In this document: positions 25,462-33,787 of the stretch, in pieces
Position numbering within the stretch: position 1 is the first letter of the stretch
How the letters are laid out: every line of letters begins with the position of its first letter
Origin: Melitaea cinxia
Lineage: Eukaryota > Arthropoda > Insecta > Lepidoptera > Nymphalidae
Length of the DNA stretch: 64,000 nt
Reading direction: 5' to 3'
Assembly (NCBI RefSeq): GCF_905220565.1
Contig: NC_059397.1
Coordinates: forward strand, 17,609,001 to 17,673,000
Program-made: the position numbers and the translations under genes
The notes under the pieces: generated by a model
The model's database searches: none
What the model was told of the DNA's origin: nothing
Seen by the model: only the letters and a program-made list of their open reading frames with translations

Positions 25462-28400
25462 TAGCTGTGCCCGCGGCTTCGCCCGCGTTGAAATTAGTGT
25501 GTCACAAAGTTTTCCCGGTAAATTTCCAGTGAAACTCTCATCAAAATCTTAACGAATGAAGATATGCATTTTTTTTTTTTTTGTTATCGCAGGGTAACCC
25601 ATTTATGGGTGATATCCAGGATGCCCGGGTAGGCAGTCCTAGACCGTATGTCGGCTTAGCACTTGGGGGTGCACTACCGACCAAAACCCCTGCGGGAGCC
25701 TTCAGCCGCTTTAATTGGAGGGTCCCGGATCAAAGATATGCATTACTATTAAGATGGTGAATGCATTTTTTTTTTTTATTTCAGTCACTTGAAATGCTTA
25801 TCAAACTGAGTAACTTTTTAAAAGGCCGATGTAGTATAATTTAATAGTTATTTTTATAAAACCTCTCTATACACCACATTTTTAAGTTTTGTTTTCAGGC
25901 TGTATATGTTTCATACAAACTATCAACCCCAATTAAATCCCCTTAGCGGTGGAATATCGTAAGATCCGTTCTTAGCGGACGTCTGCTAACTATAATCTAC
26001 CTCCCTGCCAAATTTTATCTTTGTCCAACCTGGATGGATAGCCCATCCAGCGGTTTTTGAGTTCTCGTGATGCGTGAGTTATTTACCTTTTTCTTTTATA
26101 TATATAGATAACGATGCATTATTTGGACACCTTCTCACCATCTAAAGAGCATACATTTTATATTTCAAGTCTCTTACTTCAAAAACATAGGACTCTCATA
26201 CAAACTTCCAACCCCCGTTTTACCCCTTTAGGGGTGTAATTTCGTAAAATCCGTTCTTAGCGGAAGTTTACGCCCTATAAGGAGCCTTCCTGTCAAATTT
26301 CAAGTTTGTAGGTGTTATAGTTTCGGAGATTTCGTGATCAGTGAGTCAACCTACCATCCCCCGTTTTAACCCCAAAAGGGGGTTTATTTCTAAAGATACA
26401 TTATTTGGACGCCTTCTTATCATCTATAGAGCATACATTTTAAATTTCAAGTCTCTTACTTCAAAAACATAGGACTCTCATACAAACTTCCAACCCCCGT
26501 TTTATCCCCTTAGGGGTCGAGTTTCGTAAAATCATCTCTTTACGGATGTTTACGCCCTATAAGGAACGTACCTGCCAAATTTCAAGTTTGTAGCTGTTAT
26601 AGTTTCGGATATTTCGTGATCAGTGAGTCAACCTACCATCCCCCGTTTTAACCCCAAAAAGGGGTTGATTTCTAAAGATACATTATTTGTACGCCTTCTT
26701 ATCATCTATAGAGTATACATTTTAAATTTCAAGTCTCTTACTTCAAAAACATAGGACTTTCATACAAAATTGCAACCTCCGTTTTACCCCCTTAAGGGTC
26801 AAGTTTCGTAAAATTATCTCTTAATGAATGTTTACGCCTTATAAGAAACCTACCTGCCAAATTTCAAGTTTGTAGATGTTATAGTTTCGGAGATTTCGTG
26901 ATCAGTGAGTCAACCTACCATCCCCCGTTTTAACCCCAAAAGGGGGTTGATTTCTTAAGATACATTATTTGTACGCCTTCTTATCATCTATAGAGCTTAC
27001 ATTTTAAATTTAAAGTCTCTTACTTCAAAAAAATAGGACTTTCATACAAAATTGCAACCCCCGTTTTACCCCCTTAGGGGTCGAGTTTCGTAAAATTCAT
27101 TCTTAGCAAATGTCTACGTCCTATAAGGAGCCTACCTGCCAAATTTCAAGTTTGTAAGTGTTATAGTTTCGGATATTTCGTGATGAGGGAGTCAACCTAC
27201 CATCCCCCGTTTTAACCCCAAAAAAGATTTGATTTCTAAAGATACATTATTTGGACACCTTCTCACCATCTAAAGAACGTACATTTTAAATTTCAAGTCT
27301 CTTACTTCAAAAACATGGGACTTTCACACAAATTTTCAACCCCCGTTTTACCCCTTTAGGGGTGTAATTTCGTAAAATCCGTTCTTAGCGGAAGTTTACG
27401 CCCTATAAGGAGCCTTCCTGTCAAATTTCAAGTTTGTAGGTGTTATAGTTTCGGAGATTTCGTGATCAGTGAGTCAACCTACCATCCCCCGTTTTAACCC
27501 CAAAAGAGGGTTTATTTCTAAAGATACATTATTTGGACGCCTTCTTATCATCTATAGAGCATACATTTTAAATTTCAAGTCTCTTACTTCAAAAACATAG
27601 GACTTTCATATAAACTTGCAACCCCCGTTTTACCCTCTTAGGGGTCGAGTTTCGTAAAATCATCTCTTAGCGGATGTTTACGCCTTATAAGGAACCTACC
27701 TGCTAAGTTTCAAGTTTGTAGGTGTTTTATTTTCGGAGATTTCGTGATCAGTGAGTCAACCTACCATCCCCCGTTTTAACCCCAAAAGGGGGTTGATTTC
27801 TTAAGATAAATTATTTGTACGCCTTCTTATCATCTATAGAGCATACATTTTAAATTTCAAGTCTCTTACTTCAAAAAAATAGGACTTTCATACAAAATTG
27901 CAACCCCCGTTTTACCCCCTTAGGGGTCGAGTTTCGTAAAATCCGTTCTTAGCGGATGTCTACGTCCTATAAGGAGCCTACTTGCCAAATTTCAAGTTTG
28001 TAGGTGTTATAGTTTCGGAGATTTCGTGATGAGTGAGTGACCTTTCGCTTTTATATATATTATTATAGATTATAGATATATTATTATTAAAAGTCCCATT
28101 AGGAAGGTTCCGAAGATACGTGCAGCGTTCCCCCTTTAAATAACTAGATTAATTTTTTGTCCGAGGTAGCGCCCAGCTCTTCGGCCTCCTATGATGTCAA
28201 ATAACCTTTTTGCTATTTCCTTAAAAAGCCTCTTAGCGTTAGGACCCCACGGACCAAGGGTCTCGACACCGAATGGGACAAAATCATATTCGGAGCCTAG
28301 ACCCCTGTATTTGCATACTTTAGTTTTTTCAGTATATTTAAGTAGGCATACTAATATTAAAATTGACTAGCCCGTTGGCGCAGTTTGTAGTGCTTTCTGA

Positions 28401-31400
28401 TCCGAGGGTTATGGGTTCGATTCTCATCCCGTGTCTCGGTGTAATATAAATATTTATTTATAAATGTATAATTTATAAGTATGTTTATCGAAAAAAAATA
28501 TATGTAGCTATACCAATCGGCTGTTACGTATAACACAAGCATTAAGTTGCTTACTTTAGGAACAGACGATCGTGTGTGCATTGTGTAGATATTTATAAAT
28601 GCTGAATACTCTATTTGTTTGTTTGCACGATCTAATCTCAATAACTATTGGTTCGAATCAAAAAAAAATTTGTCTTGAATAACTCATTTCACGAGATAGA
28701 CTATAGGCTATTTGTTCCTAAAATTCGTCTGAAACCATGAGGAACAGCTAGTTATTTATAAAAAATAAATCCTCATTCGGATTTCACGCGTATATGTGTA
28801 ACAATTAATATTCTACAAATAGCTACTACGCGCGGCTTCGTCCGCGTGGAACTTAATAATAATAATTTAGTAATAAGTAATATTTTAGTACGTTCAAATA
28901 TTATTTACGAAAATTAATATAATTCAACAAAGATATTTAATTGAAGTTACGTTAAATAAACTTTCCTACCATTTTCTATTTATTCAAATTTAAATTTTAT
29001 ATCATTTCCGTATAAAAGCAAATTTTAATGAATAATATTGTCTTGATGAGCAGGGTTCAACCACCTTTCTAACGTCCAGTCTCACCACTTCTTACATAAT
29101 ACTTCGTCTTTTGCTTTGGAGATGTCAGAATACAATAATTGTTTGCGCGCAAACTGAAAAAAAATCTGACTTCAATTACATCAACAAGTTATACAACGTA
29201 GGTTGACGAAAAATTTGTCAAGTAAATAAAAAAAATTGTAAATACGCGTTATCGAACATTACATAACAACACACACACACACATAACATTTAAGCAGTAG
29301 TCATTAGATATCGATTAAATTTAAATGGTACCATAAGACAAGCATAAGCTTTCGATTAAAATAAGAATCATCAAAACCGGTTCACGCAATTAAAAGTATT
29401 GAAGTATAATAAAAAGTATTGAAGTATAATAAAAAGTATTGAAGTAGGTATACAACGTAGATCGACGAAAAAATTGTCAAGTAAATACGCATTGTCAGAT
29501 ATAACTTGAAAATTATTTCTCAGATCTCAATTAAATTTTAATGGTGGTTCCATGACACGCAACACTTTCCCATTAAAAAATCATCGAAATCCAGAATCCA
29601 GCCAGTCAAAAGTTCTGAGCTAACATACATAAAAAAGGCCTGCAACGTCTTAAATAACGACGGCTTAGCGTCCGAGGCACGGTGAGAAGGACAGACATCC
29701 GAACGAGAAAGTAATATTTGTACAAATACAAATATCCATCCCGAGCGGGAATCGAACTCGCAAACCGTCGGTGTCTTAGGTGACTTCTCGTTCCAGCCAG
29801 TAATATTAGAATAATTGTGTTTGCTCGCAAACGAAAAAAAAAACCGACTTCAATTACATCGACAAGTAATGCAACGTAGATAGACAAAACAAATTAATAA
29901 ACGCACTACGATTTTCGAGGGTGTCCGTTGATTTCTCTAAGAATTCATCCTAGATTCCATTAGATCCTGGTTTCCTTATCATGGTACCACACTTGGGATA
30001 TTTCCTTCTTTTTATGAAAATAGCTTCATAAGCGACGAAGTTATCCCCTAACACACATTAAAAAAAAGCAAAAAAAACATTAACTTGTATGTCAGGTGAT
30101 TTTATCTCTAAATCTCTCTTTCAAATAAGCTTCAGAAAATATAATAAAAAAGTAGCACTTCGTATATGTATATATATATATAATATACGAACATCCTTTC
30201 TTGAAGTCGGTTAATAAAAAAGCGATAGGGTGACATGTGTGTGTGTTTGTATGTGTGTGACTACGTGTGTGTATGTGTGCGTGTCTGTGTGTGCTATCGT
30301 CGTGTGTTTATATTTTAAGTGGACGTGTATACTTGAATGCCACCAGGAACTGGAGCGCCAATCACGACGGGTGTCTTCTCATGGGTTTACTGAACATAGA
30401 ACCGTGTAAGAACGCACCAGCGATCGTCTCTTTGCCGCACTACTACCTCGCATCAGAAGAATTACTCGACTATTTCGACGGAGGAATCCATCCTGATAAG
30501 GAAAAGCACCGTAGCTTCGTCTATTTGGAAGCCGTAAGTATCATGTTTGTTTATTAAGACAAAAAAAATTTAAGTAGATAGAGGGGAACCCTTCCAAGTT
30601 TTTTCCTTTCTCTCCTCATTTACAAAGTACAAAAATAACCCAATTTCTTATGCATGTGTATACATAAAAAAATATTAATTTAAACCACGTAATATATTAC
30701 ATATCAATTAATAGCTAAATAGAAGAAACAATTTAGGCGAAAGACAGATATTTTTAGTTTTTCGTTAATTAAACACAGCACAGACTTTTAAAATCCGCAT
30801 TGGAGCAGCGTGGTGGATTAAGCTGCGATCCTAAGCAGTAAATTACAGGCAGAAGCGAGACTTTGAAAATAACAACTGAATAATTATCACTTGAAATTTC
30901 AATTAATTAGGTACTCATAATCAAAGTACTTGAAACACATTCATCTACCAAGAATTAATATGAGAATTGAATACTCATTTCAGACAACAGGTGTCGTAAT
31001 AAAAGGCCTCCAACGACTCCAGTTCAACATTGAACTACGGAATTCTCCGGCAATTCCGCAGTTAGAAAACGTTCGAACCGGACTATTTCCTCTACTCTGG
31101 ATCGAGGAGGTAAATATACCTACTAGTGGTTACACGTGCTAAACTAACGTTTTTCAATACATGGGATAACTGAATTAGTTATAATTTATTTTTACTATGG
31201 AATAGTCTGAACTAGTTTCGCCTTGAAATCTAAAGTACCTAGTTGGTAACAAATATAATTTGAATTGAATTGTTGTACTTATATTTTAAATAATTCAATA
31301 TCTATTAACCAACCCGCCTGCCCAACGTGGTGACTATGGGCAAAACACATGAGTTGACGCCATTTTTGGCGCGAACTTGTTGAGGCCTATGTGCAGCAGT

Positions 31401-33353
31401 GGACTGTAGGCTGAAGTGATGAATATCTATTGAGTATGACAAACCATTTTTCACCTTTAATATACCATAAAATATATAAAACCACAATGTGAAAACATAT
31501 GCAATCCATAGTCATTAAAAAAAAATCGGACATTCTTGAACATCTATTTACAATGTAAACTCCTTAATAGGTGTTAAACAGACCTTGATCTTCAAAACGT
31601 GCAAATTTAAAATACACACACGCATTCCCAATCAGCATCCAATCATAAAGATTTCAGTATGAAGTCTTTTAAAAGACCTCTTATAGAGTTCTAACATGAC
31701 GTCTTAAGTAGCTTATTTTTATAAACTTATAATTCTGTCCTTAATGAACTTATAAATGGGAAGTAAATTTTTGACATCGAAATGTATATGTTTTTATCTA
31801 TTTATGTCTTCATTTTTGCAAGTTCAAAAAAAGAGCTCTTTGAGAGCTCTTTTTGATGAGATCTGAAAGTCTATGTTAGGTGGCCCATTCAACTCCTTGA
31901 GGAGGTCTTAAAAAGTCATTCAGACGTAGGATCTGAAGTCCAAATTGTAACAAGGATTATTGAAATAAATGATTTTTTTTTTAATCTTACTCCTAAAACG
32001 TCATTTTGCTATCTGGGTTAATATTCTAATGTACTGTACTTTAATACTTGTGATGAGATAAAGTGACAAACATATTCGTAATGTTCGAATTTCGTACCTA
32101 CATTTTTTTTGTCACTCACCAGATTGAATATTTTTTTTTTATCTTCGTTATTATTAGACAAGGTTTTTACAAGGTACAGTACGAAATGAGCCGGTTGAGC
32201 TAGTAGTAATTAAAAAAATAACAGTTGTTTTGATGCAGATTTTTGTATAAAGCAAAAAAAAACTTTTACATTTTAGTGTGGATACAGTTACTATATATAT
32301 ACATCGATGCTAACATAACACACCACGATGAAATGTATTTATTTATGGGCCATCACATAACACCTTAAACTATCCTTGATCTACTTACTTCGTTACCACC
32401 ACCACTACCCACCACCACCAACCACTTACTTGTTTCACATACGAATATAATAATAAATAATAATAATAATTTTAATAATAATAATTTTAAAATTACACAC
32501 ATAAATATATATTTCGCCTGGCCATATCTAGTTAAACATTTGAAGATCTATGTATTTCTTTGTGTTTCGTCGCTTGCTGTTTTTGTTGCTTTTTTTACTA
32601 CATAGTGACCGGTCTTACCATCGATGTAATGCGTTTCTACCCACATTTTGCTTTTTGTGACGATATTGTATAATGAATTATTGTTTATTACCGACACGCT
32701 CGGCTAGAATTATTGTAAACTTATAGCTATTTAAAAATGTATTCTTTCCAATGTATTTCTCATATAAGTGAATTGTTAATTCTTATAAAAATAAATATCT
32801 TTGACCTGAATACTAAGGCCTATATTAGTTGAAATGTATCTTTATATCGATATAAATATTTGTTAGTCACTCATATGTATTATAAGAAATATGTATGCTT
32901 TGCCCATTTTTATTATTTATATATTTATATCGATATACAATAACATCATGTCTATAATCAATGGTCCCAATATCCTCCCCAATATGGTAGCCTAGTAACT
33001 GGTAAAGATCGCTTTTAAGCAATAATAAGACTATTTTGTGAATCTAAATATATTGTACACCAAGTTCACAATAAACACATTTAATATTTGACTATATACG
33101 CATTAACTTTTTTTTTTAAATTCAGGGCGCAGAAATACCAAAAAATATCCAAGAAGAACTTCACCAAGCGAATAAGCTACTGGGCTACGTCGAAGCCATC
33201 CGCTGGGTGATACTAGGGTTAGCGATAATATTGTGCATTGCGGGCGCGTTTTGTGTGTCCCGAGCTGGAGGACTCAACCCGTGGCCGAACCGCAACAGTG
33301 TCAGTTTTATTTTAAGGCCTGGCAACACTATTGATATTAATAAAGTACGTTAA
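931..33353 (+). CDS. SNMP2: SNMP2-like CD36-family receptor gene, 3' part, with exons duplicated in tandem
   Basis: CD36 family, probably sensory neuron membrane protein 2, a two-pass membrane protein of insect antennal support cells and other tissues that handles lipidic ligands. Seen: exon A (931-1099), then exons B-G at 7832-7923, 8261-8475, 10787-10912, 17052-17238, 17689-17814 and 19831-20100, and again B'-G' at +13295 ending at stop 33351-33353. A plus one set of B-G sums to 381 codons including the stop; about 140 N-terminal residues are outside the window. Motifs: [69 protein letters not shown] and a C-terminal membrane helix ([18 protein letters not shown]). Glycosylation sequons: NLTD, NTTE, NKTT, NGSD, NLSA, NWSA. 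SNMP1 and generic scavenger receptors match less well from memory. Intron phases after A-F are 1,0,2,2,0,0. Confidence 0.88.
1762..2084 (-). repeat. Family B repeat
   Basis: Near full-length copy, 3' tail on the left (ATTACAGCCTATACAGTCC) and 5' end GTAGCCACACAGC on the right. Flanks TTTACTTAATCAT (left) and TTTACTTAAATCAT (right) look like a target-site duplication differing by one base, so the copy arrived by retrotransposition. Confidence 0.8.
2869..3083 (+). repeat. MITE-like repeat, family A
   Basis: Copy with the GTTACGAAAAGTTTGATCG / GAGGCGAACGGAAGC core module, followed by TTTACTTCAGTCGTGTCGTC and TAAAGCACTCGG, ending in a run of Ts. A family B element is inserted just downstream. 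Confidence 0.75.
3115..3459 (+). repeat. Full-length family B element with 12-bp target-site duplication
   Basis: Flanked by exact AATTAGTTATTA at 3103-3114 and 3460-3471. The + strand is sense: it starts CGTAGTTATATTCGTACTGT, contains GGCTACGGTACTAAAG, and ends GTGGACTGTATAGGCTG plus (ATG)n. The exact duplication and the simple-sequence 3' tail define the element's ends and show LINE-type mobilisation. Confidence 0.85.
3579..3780 (+). mobile_element. Short non-autonomous Helitron
   Basis: Starts TCTATAATATAAAAATGAG after an A and ends in CTAG before a T, that is, inserted between A and T. About ten bases before the end, GGCGA...TCGCC (within GGCGATACGAAGTTCGCC) can pair as a short hairpin, the expected Helitron 3' signal. 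A second copy is at 47388-47586 on the minus strand in a pwp2 intron. No ORF. Confidence 0.75.
4839..5056 (+). repeat. MITE-like repeat, family A, best-preserved ends
   Basis: Left end TGAAGTAAAACTTCTTTATG and right end TTAAAGAAGTTTTACTTCAG form near-perfect terminal inverted repeats. The body carries GTTACGAAAAGTGTGATCGG and GCGAAGCGAACGGAAG. After the right arm comes the conserved GTGGTCTAAAGCACACTCG plus Ts. Confidence 0.8.
5485..5665 (-). mobile_element. Helitron- or RTE-like fragment
   Basis: On the + strand TTTTACCCGCGGCTTCGCTC is followed by AAAGTTTCATGATGATCGG and TTACATACAAACTTACATTC. The GC-rich head resembles the hairpin end of the Helitrons elsewhere in the window, but the outer ends are not clear, so the class is uncertain. 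Confidence 0.45.
6267..7500 (-). pseudogene. Decayed LINE reverse transcriptase remnant, cut by the duplication boundary
   Basis: In broken minus-strand frames I read [33 protein letters not shown] (RT motif A), [20 protein letters not shown] (motif C, FVDD), [13 protein letters not shown], then the post-RT region [14 protein letters not shown] and [14 protein letters not shown], and the tail YNKLPKGW. Frameshifts and stops are frequent, so it is dead. The left breakpoint of the 13.3-kb unit (6714-6717) lies inside it: only the RT part is duplicated (again at about 20012-20795), while the C-terminal part 6267-6713 is single. Confidence 0.75.
7741..7810 (+). repeat. CATA-type microsatellite before exon B
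   Basis: Imperfect TACA/CATA repeats 20-90 bp upstream of the exon B acceptor; repeated unchanged at 21036-21105. Confidence 0.8.
7832..7923 (+). CDS. SNMP2: SNMP2 exon B, copy 1
   Basis: Acceptor AACTTTCAG ends at 7831, donor GTGAGT at 7924. Phase 1 in, phase 0 out. With the T from exon A it reads S, then [16 protein letters not shown] and [12 protein letters not shown]. If read in phase 0 its first codons are CTC TAG, a stop. Confidence 0.9.
8261..8475 (+). CDS. SNMP2: SNMP2 exon C, copy 1
   Basis: Acceptor TTATTTACAG, donor GTTAGT at 8476 (a variant of GTAAGT). Phase 0 in, phase 2 out. Codes [33 protein letters not shown] and IYTFEPEIC, with three sequons and conserved ectodomain cysteines. 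Confidence 0.92.
8810..9135 (-). mobile_element. Helitron-like element, second subfamily
   Basis: The minus-strand 3' end is ...GGCGACCACTAG before a T. The body (GCGAAATTTCATACTCC on +) matches 40103-40382, whose ends are clean. The 5' end here is blurred. Confidence 0.55.
9500..9818 (+). repeat. SINE-like repeat, family C
   Basis: Reads CTGAGGTAGGGCACAGCAGG, GGAGCAGCCCGACTGGGGCA, ACCTTACAGAAGATCACAG and TTACCATCAGGTGAGCCG, ending in an A run. The first about 20 bases are doubled. Other copies: 22795-23113, 43841-44065, 46919-47188 (minus), 48640-48900, and a decayed one at 10155-10427. Just upstream (9305-9480) CCCGCACATGACAAATATTT is a decayed S3 SINE piece. Confidence 0.8.
10155..10427 (+). 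repeat. Decayed family C repeat
   Basis: Same order of blocks as family C but diverged: CACAGAAGATCACAACC, GTTCCTGTGACAAGTAAAGG, CATCATCAGGTGGACC, ACGCTTGTTTACC. Clearly older than 9500-9818. Confidence 0.65.
10483..10690 (+). repeat. MITE-like repeat, family A
   Basis: Left CGAAGTAAAACTTCTTTACG, core GTTACGAAAAGTGTGATTGG, right GTCGTGTGGTCTAAAGCACA. Sits about 100 bp before exon D. Second copy at 23778-23985. Confidence 0.75.
10787..10912 (+). CDS. SNMP2: SNMP2 exon D, copy 1
   Basis: Acceptor ATTTTTCAG, donor GTAAGT at 10913. Phase 2 in and out. Codes [21 protein letters not shown] and [15 protein letters not shown]; the CFC pair is typical of the family. Confidence 0.92.
11085..11262 (+). 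repeat. Decayed S2-type SINE
   Basis: TCAGTCGTCTGTTACCTACA and CACAGGCATTAAGTTTCTTA correspond to the 3' half of the SINE at 15070-15330. The tRNA-like head is degenerate. Confidence 0.55.
11264..11391. mobile_element. Fold-back MITE, near-perfect 128-bp palindrome
   Basis: Starts GAGTTGCACGAAA and ends TTTCGTGCAACTC. The two arms of about 60 bases pair along nearly their whole length (TTAAAATTTAAGTAG... against CTACTTAAATTTTAA), with a loop at about 11325-11330. A hairpin of this size with no ORF fits a small DNA-transposon derivative. Copy 2 is 24559-24686. Confidence 0.8.
11745..12092 (-). repeat. Interspersed repeat, family D
   Basis: The right end reads TTGTCGATGTAATTGAAGTCGG on + (complement of CGACTTCAATTACATCGAC). 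The internal phrase ACTTGACTATTTTTTCGTC occurs twice, at 11832 and 12005, so the element is internally repeated. Related copies: 15850-16320, 16530-16615, 36750-36975. Confidence 0.65.
12112..12165 (+). repeat. (AT)n microsatellite
   Basis: About 50 bases of AT, broken on its right by a Helitron inserted at an A-T step. Same length in the second copy (25407-25460), which is remarkable for such an unstable tract. Confidence 0.9.
12276..12437 (-). mobile_element. Nested short retroelement with 12-bp target duplication
   Basis: Exact AAGATATGCATT at 12264-12275 and 12438-12449. The related Helitron at 44232 has a single uninterrupted AAGATATGCATT, giving the empty site. The insert is 162 bp, GC-richer, with a poly-T left edge, so sense is minus with a poly-A tail; it starts TTGATCCGGGACCCTCC on that strand. 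Family unknown to me. Confidence 0.85.
12821..14745 (+). repeat. Tandem array, period exactly 282 bp, about 6.8 units
   Basis: Unit starts (ACATTATTTG or variant) at 12821, 13103, 13385, 13667, 13949, 14231 and 14513, each 282 apart. Each unit has ATCATCTATAGAGCATACAT, AACCCCCGTTTTACCCC, TTAGGGGTCGAGTTTCGTAA, GTGTTATAGTTTCGGAGAT and TCGTGATCAGTGAGTCAACC. Units differ by scattered substitutions, so the array predates the 13.3-kb duplication. Too long for CRISPR and no spacers. Confidence 0.95.
15070..15330 (+). repeat. tRNA-derived SINE, family S2
   Basis: Head GCCCGTTGGCGCAGTTTGTA (A-box like) and GGGTTCGATTCTC (B box) spaced as in a tRNA, then a tail with ACCAATCGGCTGTTACGTAT, CACAAGCATTAAGTTGC and GTGTGTGCATTGTGTAGATA. 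Pol III transcribed by descent; not a working tRNA gene because no cloverleaf or anticodon arm survives. Copy 2 is 28365-28625. Confidence 0.8.
15850..16320 (+). repeat. Family D repeat, two partial copies in a row
   Basis: Begins GCGCAAACTGAAAAAAAATC and CTTCAATTACATCAACAAG. At 16100-16152 the phrase AAAAGTATTGAAGTATAAT is repeated three times. A further head lies at 16530-16615 (CCGACTTCAATTACATCGAC). Confidence 0.6.
16370..16505 (-). repeat. tRNA-derived SINE fragment, family S1
   Basis: On minus: GCGAGTTCGATTCCCGCTCG (B box), GGATGGATATTTGTATTTG, then ATGTCTGTCCTTCTCACCGT, the same order as the full element at 35710-36035. Copy 2 is 29665-29800. Confidence 0.7.
17052..17238 (+). CDS. SNMP2: SNMP2 exon E, copy 1
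   Basis: Acceptor GCCACCAG with a poor pyrimidine tract but a long TG-rich run at 16938-17000; donor GTAAGT at 17239. Phase 2 in, 0 out. Codes K, then [40 protein letters not shown] and [17 protein letters not shown]. Confidence 0.92.
17500..17565 (+). repeat. S1 SINE 3' fragment
   Basis: CCGCATTGGAGCAGCGTGGTGG followed by ATTAAGCTGCGATCC and TTACAGGCAGAAGCG, the 3' end of S1. Copy 2 at 30795-30860. Confidence 0.65.
17689..17814 (+). CDS. SNMP2: SNMP2 exon F, copy 1
   Basis: Acceptor CATTTCAG, donor GTAAAT at 17815. Phase 0 in and out, 42 codons: [42 protein letters not shown]. Phase 0 makes F able to join G, G' or C' in frame, but not B'. Confidence 0.92.
18013..18127 (+). repeat. Family B repeat, 3' third
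   Basis: AACCCGCCTGCCCAACGTGG to GCAGCAGTGGACTGTAGGCTG. 5' truncated. Copy 2 at 31308-31422. Downstream, 18128-19830 shows no gene; a small perfect palindrome AAAAAGAGCTCTTTGAGAGC lies at about 18534. Confidence 0.7.
19831..20100 (+). CDS. SNMP2 exon G, copy 1: chimeric last exon with foreign C terminus
   Basis: Acceptor TTAAATTCAG. Up to 20005 it is the true last exon ([20 protein letters not shown], membrane helix, [11 protein letters not shown]). The duplication join then replaces the native 17-residue end by sequence from the next unit's poly-T and LINE remnant: [17 protein letters not shown] and on, 31 residues, stop at 20098-20100. The reading frame of this tail depends on the T-run length (15). 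No clear poly-A signal seen nearby. Whether it is expressed is unknown. Confidence 0.75.
   Translation, partial: GAEIPKNIQEELHQANKLLGYVEAIRWVILGLAIILCIAGAFCVSRAGGLNPWPNRNSGLFFFFSRSTYEKLANFDFIFCMCAFQYRVM
21127..21218 (+). CDS. SNMP2: SNMP2 exon B', copy 2
   Basis: Same splice signals and sequence as 7832-7923. It can follow exon A in phase 1. Splicing from F of copy 1 would read CTC TAG and stop. Confidence 0.9.
21556..21770 (+). CDS. SNMP2: SNMP2 exon C', copy 2
   Basis: Same as 8261-8475. Entered in phase 0, so it is frame-compatible with exon F of copy 1 as well as with B'. Confidence 0.92.
22795..23113 (+). repeat. Family C repeat, unit 2 copy
   Basis: Copy of 9500-9818 with no difference seen. 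Confidence 0.8.
24082..24207 (+). CDS. SNMP2: SNMP2 exon D', copy 2
   Basis: Same as 10787-10912, with the same flanking splice signals. Confidence 0.92.
24559..24686. mobile_element. Fold-back MITE, unit 2 copy
   Basis: Copy of the 128-bp palindrome at 11264-11391. Confidence 0.8.
25461..28069 (-). mobile_element. Helitron with 282-bp array, unit 2 copy
   Basis: Copy of 12166-14774 including the seven-unit array (26116-28040) and the nested insert (25571-25732). The arrays have the same number and order of variant units, which argues that the large duplication is very young or artefactual. Confidence 0.8.
28365..28625 (+). repeat. S2 SINE, unit 2 copy
   Basis: Copy of 15070-15330 with the same box B. 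Confidence 0.8.
30347..30533 (+). CDS. SNMP2: SNMP2 exon E', copy 2
   Basis: Same as 17052-17238, preceded by the same TG-rich tract. Confidence 0.92.
30984..31109 (+). CDS. SNMP2: SNMP2 exon F', copy 2
   Basis: Same as 17689-17814; joins G' in phase 0. Confidence 0.92.
33126..33353 (+). CDS. SNMP2: SNMP2 exon G', native last exon
   Basis: Acceptor TTAAATTCAG, 75 codons plus stop TAA at 33351. Codes the juxtamembrane segment, the C-terminal helix and the native cytoplasmic tail [18 protein letters not shown]. The tail matches the SNMP2 type ending I recall, which supports the SNMP2 call. It is the only exon giving a native end, whichever copy supplies exons B-F. Confidence 0.92.
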   Translation, partial: GAEIPKNIQEELHQANKLLGYVEAIRWVILGLAIILCIAGAFCVSRAGGLNPWPNRNSVSFILRPGNTIDINKVR

Positions 33354-33521
33354 TTTTTTTTGCCAGTTAAAATATATTTTAACTTTTATTTCGACATTTC
33401 GTCTTGAAATTGGGATTAATTTAAAATATGATTCAGTTATAGAGAATGAAAGAAAGAGTAATTAAAATAATATCGAATTAATTTTAGAAGAATCAATTGA
33501 TTGTTGTATTTGTTTGTGACA

Positions 33522-33527
33522 AATAAA
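33522..33527 (+). promoter_or_regulatory. Candidate poly-A signal of SNMP2
   Basis: AATAAA 169 bases after the stop codon; another AATAAA at 33604. In AT-rich DNA this motif is common, so the site is only plausible. Confidence 0.4.
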
Positions 33528-33787
33528 TATTAAAATCAATCATTTTAGTGAAAAAAAATTCATGAATATTAATTAATTATGTATAAATACATAATTCGAA
33601 ATTAATAAATGACCATCAAAAGAAATATCTTCCTTGTATAATATTTATCTTTACATTACATTGTATGTACAAGAACGTCAATTAATTATCTATGTAATTC
33701 TTAATTTATGAAAATTAAAACCATAGAAAAGAAAAAGCTTTTAAAACAATACATTACTACTTGTATGTTCAAATTACTTACTCATAT

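Larger units (their letters stand above)
20006..33300 (+). repeat. Tandem segmental duplication, unit 2 (13.30 kb)
   Basis: Direct copy of unit 1, seven bases longer only because the T run after GGTC is 15 instead of 8. It ends AGTG at 33297-33300 and passes without a break into the native last codons of SNMP2. Every repeat listed in unit 1 is present here at +13295. An assembly duplicate is possible, but then a sharp microhomology join inside an exon would have to be explained. Confidence 0.95.

Noticed and set aside
6718..33300. Two complete separate SNMP2 genes
   Set aside because: There is no second promoter or second set of 5' exons; the second unit begins in intron sequence.
20006..33300. 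Unit 2 as an uncollapsed second haplotype
   Set aside because: Not excluded, but no SNPs or indels were seen and the units abut with microhomology inside an exon, which fits a real tandem event better. Listed as an open alternative.
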